Below, piece after piece: positions 53,513 through 62,317 of a stretch of DNA of 64,000 nt. Under the pieces are notes generated by a model, which worked only from the letters and a program-made list of their open reading frames with translations, did not search any database and was not told the origin of the DNA. Every line of letters starts with the position of its first letter. Positions within the stretch are counted from its first letter, which is position 1. Made by a program: the position numbers and the translations under genes. This DNA is from Dokdonella fugitiva (GTDB lineage Bacteria; Pseudomonadota; Gammaproteobacteria; Xanthomonadales; Rhodanobacteraceae), in the NCBI RefSeq assembly GCF_004342425.1, contig NZ_SLWQ01000003.1, positions 124,001-188,000 on the forward strand, in the 5' to 3' direction.

Positions 53513-54379
53513 ATGGCGCAAACACAAGGTGCTTACTACGTTCCCCACGGCAGCCATTGGCCGATCATCGGCTCGTTCGGCCTGCTCGGCACGGTCGGCG
53601 GCGCGGGCCTCTGGCTCAATGAAGCCGATATCGGCAAGCCGATCATGTTCGTCGGCATCGCGCTGCTGCTGTTCATGATGTTCGGCTGGTTCGGCACGGT
53701 CATCCGTGAATCGGTCGGCGGCAAGTACAACAAGCAGGTCGACACCTCGTTCCGCATGGGGATGATCTGGTTCATCTTCTCGGAAGTGATGTTCTTCGCC
53801 GCGTTCTTCGGCGCGCTGTTCTACGCGCGCACCTACTCGGTGCCGTGGCTCGGCGGCGAAGGCCATGGCGCGCTGACCAACCATTACCTGTGGCCGGCCT
53901 TCTCGGCCGCATGGCCGACCAACGGCCCGGGCGACGTCGGTGGCGCGTTCTCGACGATGTCGCCGTGGGGCATCCCGCTGCTCAACACGCTGCTGCTGCT
54001 GTCGTCGGGCGTCACGATCACGATCGCGCACCATGCGCTGCGCGCGGGCAACCGCAAGCAGTTGCTGGTCTTCCTCGCGCTCACCGTCCTCCTCGGCGCG
54101 ATCTTCCTCGGCTTCCAGGCGCACGAGTACGCCGAGGCCTACGGTCACCTCAACCTCACGCTGGGCAGCGGCGTCTACGGCAGCACGTTCTTCATGCTGA
54201 CCGGCTTCCACGGCATGCATGTCACGCTCGGCGCGATCATGCTCACGGTGATCTGGTTCCGCTGCGCGAAGGGCCATTTCAGCCGCGACAACCACTTCGG
54301 CTTCGAAGCGGTCGCGTGGTACTGGCACTTCGTCGACGTGGTCTGGCTGGGGCTGTTCCTGTTCGTGTACGTGCTGTGA
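53513..54379 (+). CDS. coxC: Cytochrome c oxidase subunit III
   Basis: A 288-residue integral membrane subunit with seven predicted helices. Landmarks are MIWFIFSEVMFFAAFFGALFYA with the conserved Glu, YGSTFFMLTGFHGMHVTLGA, and the C-terminal AWYWHFVDVVWLGLFLFVYVL. It stabilises the oxidase and proton uptake. The start is ATG 53513. It is followed by an inverted repeat and by a small gene on the opposite strand. Confidence 0.96.
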   Translation: MAQTQGAYYVPHGSHWPIIGSFGLLGTVGGAGLWLNEADIGKPIMFVGIALLLFMMFGWFGTVIRESVGGKYNKQVDTSFRMGMIWFIFSEVMFFAAFFGALFYARTYSVPWLGGEGHGALTNHYLWPAFSAAWPTNGPGDVGGAFSTMSPWGIPLLNTLLLLSSGVTITIAHHALRAGNRKQLLVFLALTVLLGAIFLGFQAHEYAEAYGHLNLTLGSGVYGSTFFMLTGFHGMHVTLGAIMLTVIWFRCAKGHFSRDNHFGFEAVAWYWHFVDVVWLGLFLFVYVL

Positions 54380-54398
54380 GGGCAGGTTGAGGGCGGAG

Positions 54399-54519
54399 GG
54401 CTGAGGGTCGAAGCCCGCGCCCTCGGCTCGAACGGACGCGCCGGCCGGATGATCGGAAATGATCGCGCGCAGGCGCCGTGGGCTCGCAGCCCTCGGCGCC
54501 CGGTCACCGGCCCTCAGCC
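54399..54519. repeat. Widely spaced inverted repeat between convergent genes
   Basis: GGCTGAGGG (54399-54407) and CCCTCAGCC (54511-54519) are perfect 9-base arms 103 bases apart, filling the gap between coxC and the convergent small gene at 54525. The arms could pair in transcripts from both sides, so a bidirectional termination role is possible but not shown. Confidence 0.4.
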
Positions 54520-54524
54520 TCGAA

Positions 54525-54734
54525 TCATCCGCCCACGCCGTGCGGGCGGATGATGCCGGTCCAGATGCCCAGCATGACGAGCGCGATCAGCAGCACCGAC
54601 AGTGCGATGCGCCGCGTGAGCGCCTTCAGCGTACGGTCGGTGCCGCCCTTGTCGGTGATCATGAAATACAAGCCGGCGCCCAGGTTGTAGACGATGGCGA
54701 TGAAGAACACGACGATCAGGACGGTGCCGAGCAT
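54525..54734 (-). CDS. DUF2909-like twin-transmembrane protein
   Basis: A 69-residue protein with two membrane helices (LGTVLIVVFFIAIVYNLGAGLYF and ALSVLLIALVMLGIWTGII) joined by a short charged loop, TDKGGTDRTLKALTRR. It matches the DUF2909 pattern of small proteins found beside cytochrome oxidase genes, often, as here, on the opposite strand between coxC and SURF1. The function is unknown; a part in oxidase assembly is inferred from this conserved position. Confidence 0.85.
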   Translation of the reverse strand: MLGTVLIVVFFIAIVYNLGAGLYFMITDKGGTDRTLKALTRRIALSVLLIALVMLGIWTGIIRPHGVGG

Positions 54735-54796
54735 GGCTTGCGCTTCCGGCCGGAACGCGGTTCCGGCAGCCTCGTCGATTATAGCCCCGCGTTCCG

Positions 54797-55522
54797 ATGG
54801 CTAGGCACCCGCATCCGGCGGCCATCGTCGCGACGCTGGCCGGCATCGCCGTGTTCGTCTCGCTCGGCCTGTGGCAACTGCGCCGGGCGCACGAGAAGGA
54901 AGCGCTGTTCGCCGCCTTCGACGGCGCCGCGCGCCAGCCGCCCGTTTCGCTCGAGCAGGCGCGCCTCGCGGAGGGCATGCGCTATCCGCTGGTCGAGGTG
55001 ACCGGCCGGTTCGATCCCGCGCACGCCTACGTGCTCGACAACCAGGTGCGCGGCGGGCGCGCGGGCGTCATCGTCTACGACGTGTTCGAGCCGTCCACGG
55101 GCGGCGCGGCCGTGCTCGTCGCGCGCGGGTTCCTCGCGCGCGACGCCCACGGCGCGATGCCGACGATCCCGCCGCCGCCCGAAGGCGCACGTACGCTGCG
55201 CGCACTGTACGCGCCTGCGCCGGGCAGCGGCCTGCGCCTCGGCGGCGATGCCTTGCCGCACCAGACGCGCTGGCCGAAGACGACGATCTACCTCGATCCG
55301 GCCGAAGTCGCCGCCGACCTCGGCCGGCCGCTCGATACGCGCGTGCTGCTGCAGCTGCCCGGCGAGGAAGTCACGACGTTCGTGCGCGAGTGGAAGCCGG
55401 AGGTGTTTCCGCCGGAGCGCCACTACGGCTACGCCTTCACCTGGTTCACCTTCGCCGCGGTCGTCGCGGCGACGTTCTTCATCCTGCACCGGCCGCCGCG
55501 ACGGCGGGAGGACCATCCATGA
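54797..55522 (+). CDS. SURF1-family oxidase assembly protein
   Basis: A 241-residue inner-membrane protein with an N-terminal helix (AAIVATLAGIAVFVSLGLWQL) and a C-terminal helix (YAFTWFTFAAVVAATFFILH) around a periplasmic domain. LWQLRRAHEKE, VTGRFDPAHAYVLDNQVRGG and GYAFTWF are SURF1 signatures. SURF1/Shy1 proteins help place haem a in subunit I. The start is ATG 54797. The TGA overlaps the next ATG at 55519. Confidence 0.93.
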   Translation: MARHPHPAAIVATLAGIAVFVSLGLWQLRRAHEKEALFAAFDGAARQPPVSLEQARLAEGMRYPLVEVTGRFDPAHAYVLDNQVRGGRAGVIVYDVFEPSTGGAAVLVARGFLARDAHGAMPTIPPPPEGARTLRALYAPAPGSGLRLGGDALPHQTRWPKTTIYLDPAEVAADLGRPLDTRVLLQLPGEEVTTFVREWKPEVFPPERHYGYAFTWFTFAAVVAATFFILHRPPRRREDHP

Positions 55523-56067
55523 CCCCCCGCATGCGCAACCGCATCGGCCTGATCCTGATCGCGTCGCTGTTCGCCGCGCCGCTGGTGACCGCCTACGTGC
55601 TCAACGCGTTCGGCTGGCGTCCGGCGGGCATGCGCAACTACGGCACGCTGATCGAGCCGCCGCAGGACATCACCGGCGCGCGCATCGTCGATCGCGACGG
55701 CAAGTCGCTCGCGTGGAAGGACGAGAACTGGTCGTGGACGGTGTTCGCGCTGCCGGGCCCGGCGTGCGCGGACGCGTGCCTCCAGCGCATCGACGAACTG
55801 CGCCGCGCCCGCCTCACGCTGAACCAGAACGCGTACCGCGTGCGCGTGGTCGTCGTCGGCGACCTCCCGGCCGACGCGCTCGCGGCGCTGAAACCGGTGT
55901 ACACGGTGCGCGATCTCGACGAACGGCTTGCCGCCCTGCGGCCCGCGCACGCGGACGAGGTCGCGGTCGCGTTCGCCGATCCGCATGGCTTCCTCGTGCT
56001 CAGTTACCCGGTCGGCTTCGATGCCAACAAATTGCGCAAGGATCTTGCGCGCGTGGTGAAGAATTGA
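55519..56067 (+). CDS. Membrane-anchored protein with SCO-like CxxxC, between SURF1 and ctaA
   Basis: A 182-residue protein with one N-terminal helix (IGLILIASLFAAPLVTAYVLNAF) and a periplasmic domain with a thioredoxin-like flavour. C83 and C87 in GPACADACLQRI form a C-x3-C pair like the copper-binding motif of SCO/Cox copper chaperones. YVTN-like or haem motifs are absent. The gene sits exactly where xanthomonads and pseudomonads carry a poorly characterised oxidase-associated gene. A copper-delivery or thiol-reductase role is inferred from motif and context. Translation is probably coupled to SURF1. Confidence 0.8.
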   Translation: MTPRMRNRIGLILIASLFAAPLVTAYVLNAFGWRPAGMRNYGTLIEPPQDITGARIVDRDGKSLAWKDENWSWTVFALPGPACADACLQRIDELRRARLTLNQNAYRVRVVVVGDLPADALAALKPVYTVRDLDERLAALRPAHADEVAVAFADPHGFLVLSYPVGFDANKLRKDLARVVKN

Positions 56068-56068
56068 C

Positions 56069-57214
56069 ATGCGCAATCCCGTGACACCGTTCCGCCTCGC
56101 CGCGTTCACCGCGCTGCTCGCGTTCTTCGTCATCGTGTTCGGCGCGTTCGTGCGCCTGTCGGACGCGGGCCTTTCCTGCCCCGACTGGCCGACCTGCTAC
56201 GGCAAGGCGACCTGGCCCGGGCACGCAGGGGAGATCGCACGCGCGAACGAGGCATTCCCGGATCGTCCGTTCGAAACGCACAAGGCCTGGCGCGAGCAGG
56301 TGCACCGCATGCTCGCGGGCACGCTCGGCACGCTCGTGTTCGCGCTCGCGCTGGTCGCCGCGTGGCCGCGGCGCGCGCACGTCGCCGCACTGCTCGGCGC
56401 GGCGCTCGCGGCGGCGGCCGGCGTCGCGCTCTACATGAAGGCGCACCACGGCGCGTCCGCGCTGCTGTTCGCCTTCGCGTTCGCCGCACCGCTCGCCGTC
56501 GCCGCGATCCTGCCGCGCGCCTGGCCATGGCGGATCGCGGTCGCCGCATTCGGCGTCGTGGTGTTCCAGGCGGCGCTCGGCATGTGGACGGTCACCCTGT
56601 TGCTGAAGCCCATCGTCGTCATGGGACACCTGCTCGGCGGCCTGCTCACGTTTTCCCTGCTCGCCGCGGTGACGCTCGCGCTGGCGGCGCGCACCGCGCC
56701 GACGGATGCGCAGCGCCGGCTGCGACCGATCATCGTCGCCGCACTCGTGCTGCTGTCGCTGCAGATCGCGCTTGGCGGCTGGACCAGCGCGAACTACGCC
56801 GCGCTCGCCTGTGGCGCGGATTTCCCGACCTGCGCCGGTAGCTGGTGGCCGCAGACGGACTTCCGCGAGGGCTTCGTGCTCTGGCGTGGCGTCGGCGTCA
56901 ACTACGAAGGCGGCGTACTCGACGCCGCGGCGCGCGCGGCGATCCAGATCGCGCACCGCCTCGGCGCGCTCGTCGTGTTCGGCCACGTGCTCGCGACCGC
57001 GATCCTCGCCTGGCGGCGCGGCCTGCGCGCGAACGCGGCCGCCGTCGCCATGCTGCTCTGCACGCAGGTCGCGCTCGGCATCCTCAACGTCAAGCTGCTG
57101 CTGCCGCTGCCGGTCGCGACCGCGCACAACGGCGTCGCCGCACTGCTGCTGTTCTCCCTGATCGCACTCCTCGTGCGGGTCGTACCGCCAGTCGCCGTCG
57201 ATCGAAGAGCCTGA
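56069..57214 (+). CDS. ctaA: Haem A synthase
   Basis: A 381-residue eight-helix membrane enzyme that oxidises haem O to haem [22 protein letters not shown] is the N-terminal signature. Histidines in the helices ([34 protein letters not shown]) are the conserved haem ligands. [17 protein letters not shown] carries the second loop's Cys pair. The start ATG 56069 follows the previous stop by one base. A 173-base inverted-repeat region separates it from ctaB. Confidence 0.95.
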   Translation: MRNPVTPFRLAAFTALLAFFVIVFGAFVRLSDAGLSCPDWPTCYGKATWPGHAGEIARANEAFPDRPFETHKAWREQVHRMLAGTLGTLVFALALVAAWPRRAHVAALLGAALAAAAGVALYMKAHHGASALLFAFAFAAPLAVAAILPRAWPWRIAVAAFGVVVFQAALGMWTVTLLLKPIVVMGHLLGGLLTFSLLAAVTLALAARTAPTDAQRRLRPIIVAALVLLSLQIALGGWTSANYAALACGADFPTCAGSWWPQTDFREGFVLWRGVGVNYEGGVLDAAARAAIQIAHRLGALVVFGHVLATAILAWRRGLRANAAAVAMLLCTQVALGILNVKLLLPLPVATAHNGVAALLLFSLIALLVRVVPPVAVDRRA

Positions 57215-57385
57215 AACACGAAGGACACGAAGCAAGGCGAAATGGAAGAACAGGAATACGCAACAGGCTGGGCAGAGCACGCCTCCGGACGCAGCTTTTC
57301 TTCCCGCGGTGCGCTCCATGGCCTTCGCTGACGACCTCTCGAGCCTTTCTTGTTTCCTTCGTGTCCTTCGTGTCCTTCGTGTTTC
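57213..57385. repeat. 20-base perfect inverted repeat between ctaA and ctaB
   Basis: GAAACACGAAGGACACGAAG (57213-57232) and its exact reverse complement (57366-57385) are 133 bases apart. The right side carries further direct copies of TCCTTCGTG. The left arm begins inside the ctaA stop codon. Similar 'ACGAAGGACACGAAG' repeats are scattered in many proteobacterial genomes. The intervening DNA has no credible gene. Confidence 0.85.
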
Positions 57386-57419
57386 AATCTTTCTCCTCCC
57401 GAGCAAAAATCCGACCACG

Positions 57420-58328
57420 ATGCCCCCCATCGCCCGCCAGTACCTCGAGCTGACCAAGCCGCGCGTGGTCGCGTTGATCGCGTTCACGGCGGTCATCGGC
57501 ATGTTCCTCGCGGTACCGGGCCTGCCGCCGTTGCGGGCGGTGATCGCCGGGACGATCGGCATCTGGCTCGCGGCCGCTTCGGCGGCGGCGTTCAACCACC
57601 TGATCGACCAGCGCATCGACAAGGTGATGGCGCGCACCTCGCACCGGCCGCTCGCGACCGGGGCGCTGACGCCGAAGCAGGTGTTCGCCTTCGCGGTGGT
57701 GCTCGGCGTCGTGTCGATGGCGATCCTCGTCGTGTTCGTCAACACGCTCACGGCCCTGCTCACGTTCGCCTCGCTGATCGGCTACGCGGTCGTCTATACC
57801 GCCTACCTCAAGCGCGCGACGCCGCAGAACATCGTCGTCGGCGGCGCTGCCGGCGCCGCGCCGCCGGTGCTCGGGTGGGCCGCGGTGACCGGCAACGTGC
57901 ATCCGTACGCACTGCTGCTGTTCCTCATCATCTTCATCTGGACGCCGCCCCATTTCTGGGCGCTGGCGATCTTCCGCCGCGAGGACTACGCGCGTGCGCA
58001 GGTGCCGATGTTGCCGGTCACGCACGGCGTGACCTATACGCGCTGGCACGTGCTGTTCTACACCGTGCTGCTCGTCGTCATCACCGTGCTGCCGTACCTG
58101 ACAGGCATGAGCGGCCTGTTCTACCTCGGCGGTGCGCTCGTGCTCGACGGCGCATTCCTCTATTACGCGATCCGCCTGCTCGACCCGCCGGACGACTTTT
58201 TCGCGATGCGCGTGTTCAAGTACTCCGTCGTCTACCTGATGGCCTTGTTCGCATTCCTGCTGGTCGACCACTACCTGCCCGCCGAAGCGCTCGCCGATCC
58301 CACGATCGCGTTCCGCCGCGTCGGCTGA
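57420..58328 (+). CDS. ctaB: Protohaem IX farnesyltransferase (haem O synthase)
   Basis: A 302-residue polytopic UbiA-family prenyltransferase that makes haem O from protohaem and farnesyl diphosphate. The prenyl-diphosphate/Mg motif is NHLIDQRID (N59, D63, D67), followed by [40 protein letters not shown] and [11 protein letters not shown] are family signatures. ATG 57420 gives the normal N-terminus ([16 protein letters not shown]). It is the last gene of the oxidase operon, followed by a short hairpin. Confidence 0.96.
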   Translation: MPPIARQYLELTKPRVVALIAFTAVIGMFLAVPGLPPLRAVIAGTIGIWLAAASAAAFNHLIDQRIDKVMARTSHRPLATGALTPKQVFAFAVVLGVVSMAILVVFVNTLTALLTFASLIGYAVVYTAYLKRATPQNIVVGGAAGAAPPVLGWAAVTGNVHPYALLLFLIIFIWTPPHFWALAIFRREDYARAQVPMLPVTHGVTYTRWHVLFYTVLLVVITVLPYLTGMSGLFYLGGALVLDGAFLYYAIRLLDPPDDFFAMRVFKYSVVYLMALFAFLLVDHYLPAEALADPTIAFRRVG

Positions 58329-58331
58329 ACC

Positions 58332-58350
58332 TGCCGCCCCGAAGGCGGCA
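58332..58350 (+). terminator. Terminator-like hairpin after ctaB
   Basis: TGCCGCC and GGCGGCA form a perfect 7-base stem with loop CCGAA, three bases after the ctaB stop. No U-tract follows, so a Rho-dependent or processing role is as likely as intrinsic termination. Confidence 0.4.
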
Positions 58351-58506
58351 TCATCGGGCTCGGCAGCCTGCGAAGCCGACCGTACTTCGCGCACACCGGC
58401 AGGCTGGGCGAGATCCGGGGCTGACGGCCGCGCCCCGCAGCCTCCCGCACGCCCCTAGGCCGCGCGAGGCCGCGGGCATACACTGGCCGTCCATGCGGAG
58501 GTGGCC

Positions 58507-58986
58507 ATGACGTCGATCTACGATTTCAGCGCCAGGACGATCGACGGCGACGAGCAGTCGTTGTCGACCTGGCGGGGCAAGACGATGCTGATCGTCAACG
58601 TCGCGTCGAAATGCGGCTTCACGCCGCAATACACCGGGCTCGAAGCGCTGTACGAGCAGTTCCGCGACCGCGGCCTCGTCGTGCTCGGCTTCCCCTGCGA
58701 CCAGTTCGGCCACCAGGAGCCCGGCGACGAGGCGGAGATCAGGAATTTCTGCTCGCTCACCTACGACGTGCAGTTCCCGATGTTCGCCAAGATCGACGTC
58801 AACGGCCCGAACGCGCACCCGCTCTACCGCTACCTCAAGAAGCAGGCGAAAGGCCTGCTCGGCAGCGAGGCGATCAAGTGGAACTTCACCAAGTTCCTCG
58901 TCGACGAGGACGGCGAGGTGGTCAAGCGCTACGCGCCGACCGACACGCCCGAGGCGATCGGCAAGGAACTCGCGAGCCGGTTGTGA
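58507..58986 (+). CDS. Glutathione peroxidase-family enzyme
   Basis: A 159-residue cytoplasmic peroxidase. The peroxidatic cysteine is C36 in NVASKCGFTPQY. The partner Gln is in GFPCDQFGHQEPG, which also offers a second Cys, and the Trp is in KWNFTKFLVD. This cysteine form of the family usually takes electrons from thioredoxin as well as, or rather than, glutathione. The start ATG 58507 is preceded by GGAGG at good spacing; GTG 58501 is less likely. It reduces hydroperoxides and follows the oxidase operon, with no sign of co-regulation. Confidence 0.94.
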   Translation: MTSIYDFSARTIDGDEQSLSTWRGKTMLIVNVASKCGFTPQYTGLEALYEQFRDRGLVVLGFPCDQFGHQEPGDEAEIRNFCSLTYDVQFPMFAKIDVNGPNAHPLYRYLKKQAKGLLGSEAIKWNFTKFLVDEDGEVVKRYAPTDTPEAIGKELASRL

Positions 58987-59035
58987 AACGCGCGGACGGA
59001 CCGGCGTCGCGCACGACGCCGGTCGTCGCGCCGCG

Positions 59036-59464
59036 TCAGTACTGCGGCCACAGCTCCGTGCTGCCGCCGACGATGATCGGGTAGTTGCTGCCGGCCTTCC
59101 TGTCCGCCGCGAACGCGGCGAGCAGCGAGTAACCGACCAGGCCGTAGTAGGTCGACGAATTGCCGCAGGCCTGCGTGATGTCGCTCTGGCTTGCCGTCGA
59201 GAAGAATTTCTGCAGTTTGGTGTAAGGGGTCGTCTGCCAGCTTCCGGGCAGCGTGTACCACTGCGAGTCGGACGTCAGGCCCCAGTACCAGGTGATGCTG
59301 TCGCCTTTCTGGAAATAGCAGGCGAGCGAAGTGGTGTCGCTGCTGCTCGTCGGAACGGCGTTCTCCGATCGATCCTGCGCGCTGGCAGGCCCCTTGCCTG
59401 CCGCGAGTGCGAGCGGCGAGGCGCAAACCGCGACGGCGAACGCGAGCGCATGAAGCATCTTCAT
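59036..59464 (-). CDS. Small secreted protein of unknown function
   Basis: A 142-residue exported protein that I do not recognise. ATG 59464 is preceded by AAGGAG and gives signal peptide MKMLHALAFAVAVCASPLALA. The mature part is rich in Ser, Thr, Tyr and Trp (ITWYWGLTSDSQWYTLPGSWQTTPY), has two cysteines (about residues 49 and 100) that could form a disulfide, and ends in GGSTELWPQY. It carries no terminal DGFD tag. It has its own likely promoter in the AT-rich segment upstream and is convergent with the glutathione peroxidase gene. Confidence 0.7.
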   Translation of the reverse strand: MKMLHALAFAVAVCASPLALAAGKGPASAQDRSENAVPTSSSDTTSLACYFQKGDSITWYWGLTSDSQWYTLPGSWQTTPYTKLQKFFSTASQSDITQACGNSSTYYGLVGYSLLAAFAADRKAGSNYPIIVGGSTELWPQY

Positions 59465-59524
59465 GGGACGACTCCTTGTAGATGGAAGAGCGGCGACGTG
59501 CCGGGCGCCGGGCGGCGTCGCCGC

Positions 59525-59556
59525 GATATTAGTATACCTAGATCAACGTATACAAC
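59525..59556. promoter_or_regulatory. AT-rich divergent promoter/operator candidate
   Basis: A strikingly AT-rich patch contains two GTATAC hexamers (59532-59537 and 59548-59553) separated by ten bases, between the small secreted gene (minus) and the transporter gene (plus). On the minus strand TATACT and TAATAT are plausible -10 boxes. The paired GTATAC could be an operator. No regulator gene is adjacent. The stretch 59557-59679 up to the transporter start shows nothing else. Confidence 0.4.
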
Positions 59557-59679
59557 ATGCCAGGGCGACGGCGTGCGCCGGCGGGCAAGCGGCCGGTCGC
59601 ATCGGCGCCAGCCGGGGCGGGTAGGCATGCGGCCGCCGCCGGTGGTATGTATGCGCACCGCCCGCCATCCCGGACGCCC

Positions 59680-60954
59680 ATGCCCGCCCCGACGCTGCGT
59701 CGCGACGAAATCCGCACGCTTACCCTCGCCGCCCTCGGCGGCGCGCTCGAGTTCTACGACTTCATCATCTTCGTGTTCTTCACCGCGACGATCGGGCAAT
59801 TGTTCTTCCCGCCCGACACGCCCGACTGGTTGCGCCAGCTGCAGACGTTCGGACTGTTCGCGGCGGGCTACCTCGCGCGGCCGCTGGGCGGCATCCTGAT
59901 GGCGCACTATGGCGATCGCGACGGGCGCAAGCGCATGTTCATGCTGAGCGTGCTGCTCATGGCGCTGCCCACGCTGGCGATCGGCCTGCTGCCGACCTGG
60001 GCGTCGATCGGCGCGGCCGCGCCGATCGCGCTGTTGCTGCTGCGCATCCTGCAGGGCGCCGCGGTCGGCGGCGAAGTGCCGGGCGCATGGACCTTCGTCG
60101 CCGAGCACGTGCCCGGGCGGCGCATCGGCTTCGCCTGCGGCACGCTTACCGCGGGCCTCACCGCAGGCATCCTGCTCGGCTCGCTGATCGCGACCTGGGT
60201 CAATACGCGCTTCGATGCCGATGAGCTCGCGGCCTGGGGCTGGCGCGTGCCGTTCCTCGTCGGCGGCGTGTTCGGCCTGTGCGCGGTGTTCCTGCGCAGC
60301 ATGCTCGAGGAAACGCCGGTTTTCGAGGAGTTGCGCCGCCGGCGCGAACTCGTGCGCGGCCTGCCGCTCAAGGTCGTGCTCGCCGGCCACGGCCGCGCGG
60401 TCGTGCTGTCGATGCTGCTCACGTGGCTGCTCACCGCGGCGATCGTCGTGCTCATCCTCATGACGCCGACACTGATCCAGAAGCTGTACGCGATCCCCGC
60501 GGCGCGCGCGCTCGCCGCGAACAGCGTCGCGACGTTCGCGCTCACGCTCGGCTGCATCGCGTTCGGCCTGCTGGCCGACCGCATCGGCGCCGCGAAGGCG
60601 CTCGGCGCGGGTTGCGTGATGCTGCTCGCGACGACCTTGCTGCTCTACTACGGCCTCGCACAGACGCCCGGGCGGCTTCACGCGCTGTACGGTGCCACCG
60701 GTTTCTGCGTCGGCGTGGTCGGCGTGATCCCGGTGCTGCTCGTGCAGGCGTTCCCGCCCGCGGTGCGCTATTCGGGCGTGTCGTTCGCCTACAACATCGC
60801 CTACGCGGTGTTCGGTGGCCTCACGCCGCTCGTCGTCACGATGCTCATGCAGGACGCGCCGCTCGCGCCGGCATGGTACGTCGCGGCGCTCTGCGTGCTC
60901 GGCCTCGTGCTCGCGTTCGTGCCGATGCGGGCGAAGGCGGCGACGGCGACTTGA
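59680..60954 (+). CDS. Major facilitator transporter, metabolite:H+ symporter (MHS) type
   Basis: A 424-residue membrane transporter with twelve helices. ALGGALEFYDFIIFVFFTATI is the first helix typical of the MHS/ProP-like branch. GDRDGRKRMFMLSVLLMALPT after helix 2 is the MFS signature loop. LRILQGAAVGGEVPGAWTFVAEH lies in helix 4 and SGVSFAYNIAYAVFGGLTPL is the late family motif. These carriers take up organic acids, proline/betaine or similar metabolites; the substrate cannot be read from sequence. The start is uncertain: ATG 59680 matches the family N-terminus, and ATG 59647 would add 11 residues. Confidence 0.88.
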   Translation: MPAPTLRRDEIRTLTLAALGGALEFYDFIIFVFFTATIGQLFFPPDTPDWLRQLQTFGLFAAGYLARPLGGILMAHYGDRDGRKRMFMLSVLLMALPTLAIGLLPTWASIGAAAPIALLLLRILQGAAVGGEVPGAWTFVAEHVPGRRIGFACGTLTAGLTAGILLGSLIATWVNTRFDADELAAWGWRVPFLVGGVFGLCAVFLRSMLEETPVFEELRRRRELVRGLPLKVVLAGHGRAVVLSMLLTWLLTAAIVVLILMTPTLIQKLYAIPAARALAANSVATFALTLGCIAFGLLADRIGAAKALGAGCVMLLATTLLLYYGLAQTPGRLHALYGATGFCVGVVGVIPVLLVQAFPPAVRYSGVSFAYNIAYAVFGGLTPLVVTMLMQDAPLAPAWYVAALCVLGLVLAFVPMRAKAATAT

Positions 60955-61090
60955 AGCGGAAGCCCTGCCGCAGCGCGCTACGAACGCGTTCCAAATGATG
61001 CGCGAATGCGCGCGTGAGGCGACGCGCATGCGGTACGGCAGGGATCGGCGCAGGGTGCCTGCGTCCATTGCCGCCGACCGGGGTCCCGCC

Positions 61091-62275
61091 ATGCGCCGCC
61101 TGCATCCGATCGCCTGCGCGATCGGCGCCTTCGTCCTCTCGTCCGCCGACGCGCTCGCCGGCGGCTCTTTCCACCGCAGCGCCGACATGGCGACGCCGCG
61201 CGCGTCGTACGGCACCGCGCTGCTGCCCGATGGCCGCGTGCTGTTCACCGGCGGCATCGCCGACTTTGGCGTGCACCTGGTCCAGGCCGAGCTGTACGAC
61301 CCGGCGACCGACGCATTCGTGCCGACCGGATCGATGACCGAGGTCCGCATGCGGCCGACGGTCGTCGCGCTCGCCGACGGCCGCGTGCTCGTGCTCGGTG
61401 GCCGCGGCGGCAAGACCGGCGATGCGCTCGGAACCGCGGAAATCTACGACCCCGCGACCGGCCAGTTCAGCGCAACGGGCTCGATGGCCGGCCCGCGCTA
61501 CGTCGCGAGCGCGACCCTGCTCGAGGACGGCACCGTGCTCGTCGCCGGCGGCCTCACCGCGCGCGACGTGCTTGCGACGGCCGAACTCTACGATCCGGCG
61601 ACCGGCGTCTTCAGCGCCACGGGGTCGCTGGTCGAAGCGCGCATCCAGCCGCTCGCGGTGCGGCTCGCCGATGGCCGCGTGCTCATCGCGGGCGGCGATG
61701 GCCTCGGCGGCCCGCTAGCGAGCGCCGAACTCTACGACCCGCTCACCGGCACGTTCGCGCCGACCGGCGACCTGCCCGAACCGCGCGAGGTGCAGTCGTT
61801 CGTACGCCTTGCCGATGGCCGCGTGCTCATGGTCGGCGGCAGCGATGGCGGCTACAACGGCGGCTTCCCGATCTACCTGCCCGATGCGGCCGTCTACGAT
61901 CCGGCCAGTGGCGCGTTCACGCCGGCGGGCACGCTCGCGCACGCACGCGAACTGCAGTCGGCAGCGCTCCTGCCCGACGGGCGCGTGCTCGTCGCCGGCG
62001 GCGCCCATCTCGCGGGCGAGCCGGGCAGCGTCACCGTGCCGATCGCCGAAGCCTGGAACCCGGCGACCGCGCGCTTCGAGGACATCGGCACGATGGCCGT
62101 GCCGCGCTACGAGGCGATGCCGGTCACGCTCGCCGACGGCAGCATCCTGCTCGCGGGTGGCTGGGCCTTCGCCGGCGACACGGTCGGCGACATGCCGACC
62201 GCGGCGGCCGAGCGCTTCGTGCCCGAGTTCGCCGACCTGGTCTTCGCGGACGGTTTCGACGACCCGTCGCCCTGA
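61091..62275 (+). CDS. Secreted kelch-like beta-propeller protein with FADGFD tag
   Basis: A 394-residue exported protein with signal peptide MRRLHPIACAIGAFVLSSADALAGG. It has about seven kelch-type repeats of roughly 50 residues, each reading L-x-D-G-R-V-L-x-x-G-G ... A-E-L/I-Y-D-P-A-T-G-x-F-x-x-T-G-S/D-M/L (LLPDGRVLFTGGIAD, AEIYDPATGQFSATGSM, AEIYDPAT-like units throughout). The C-terminus is ADLVFADGFDDPSP, the shared tag with four extra residues. No enzymatic residues were seen. The start is ATG 61091. It stands 42 bases before the next gene on the same strand but is not obviously linked in function. Confidence 0.85.
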   Translation: MRRLHPIACAIGAFVLSSADALAGGSFHRSADMATPRASYGTALLPDGRVLFTGGIADFGVHLVQAELYDPATDAFVPTGSMTEVRMRPTVVALADGRVLVLGGRGGKTGDALGTAEIYDPATGQFSATGSMAGPRYVASATLLEDGTVLVAGGLTARDVLATAELYDPATGVFSATGSLVEARIQPLAVRLADGRVLIAGGDGLGGPLASAELYDPLTGTFAPTGDLPEPREVQSFVRLADGRVLMVGGSDGGYNGGFPIYLPDAAVYDPASGAFTPAGTLAHARELQSAALLPDGRVLVAGGAHLAGEPGSVTVPIAEAWNPATARFEDIGTMAVPRYEAMPVTLADGSILLAGGWAFAGDTVGDMPTAAAERFVPEFADLVFADGFDDPSP

Positions 62276-62317
62276 CCGGCGCGCCGCTTCCGTCCGAATC
62301 ATCGGATAATCGGGCAC

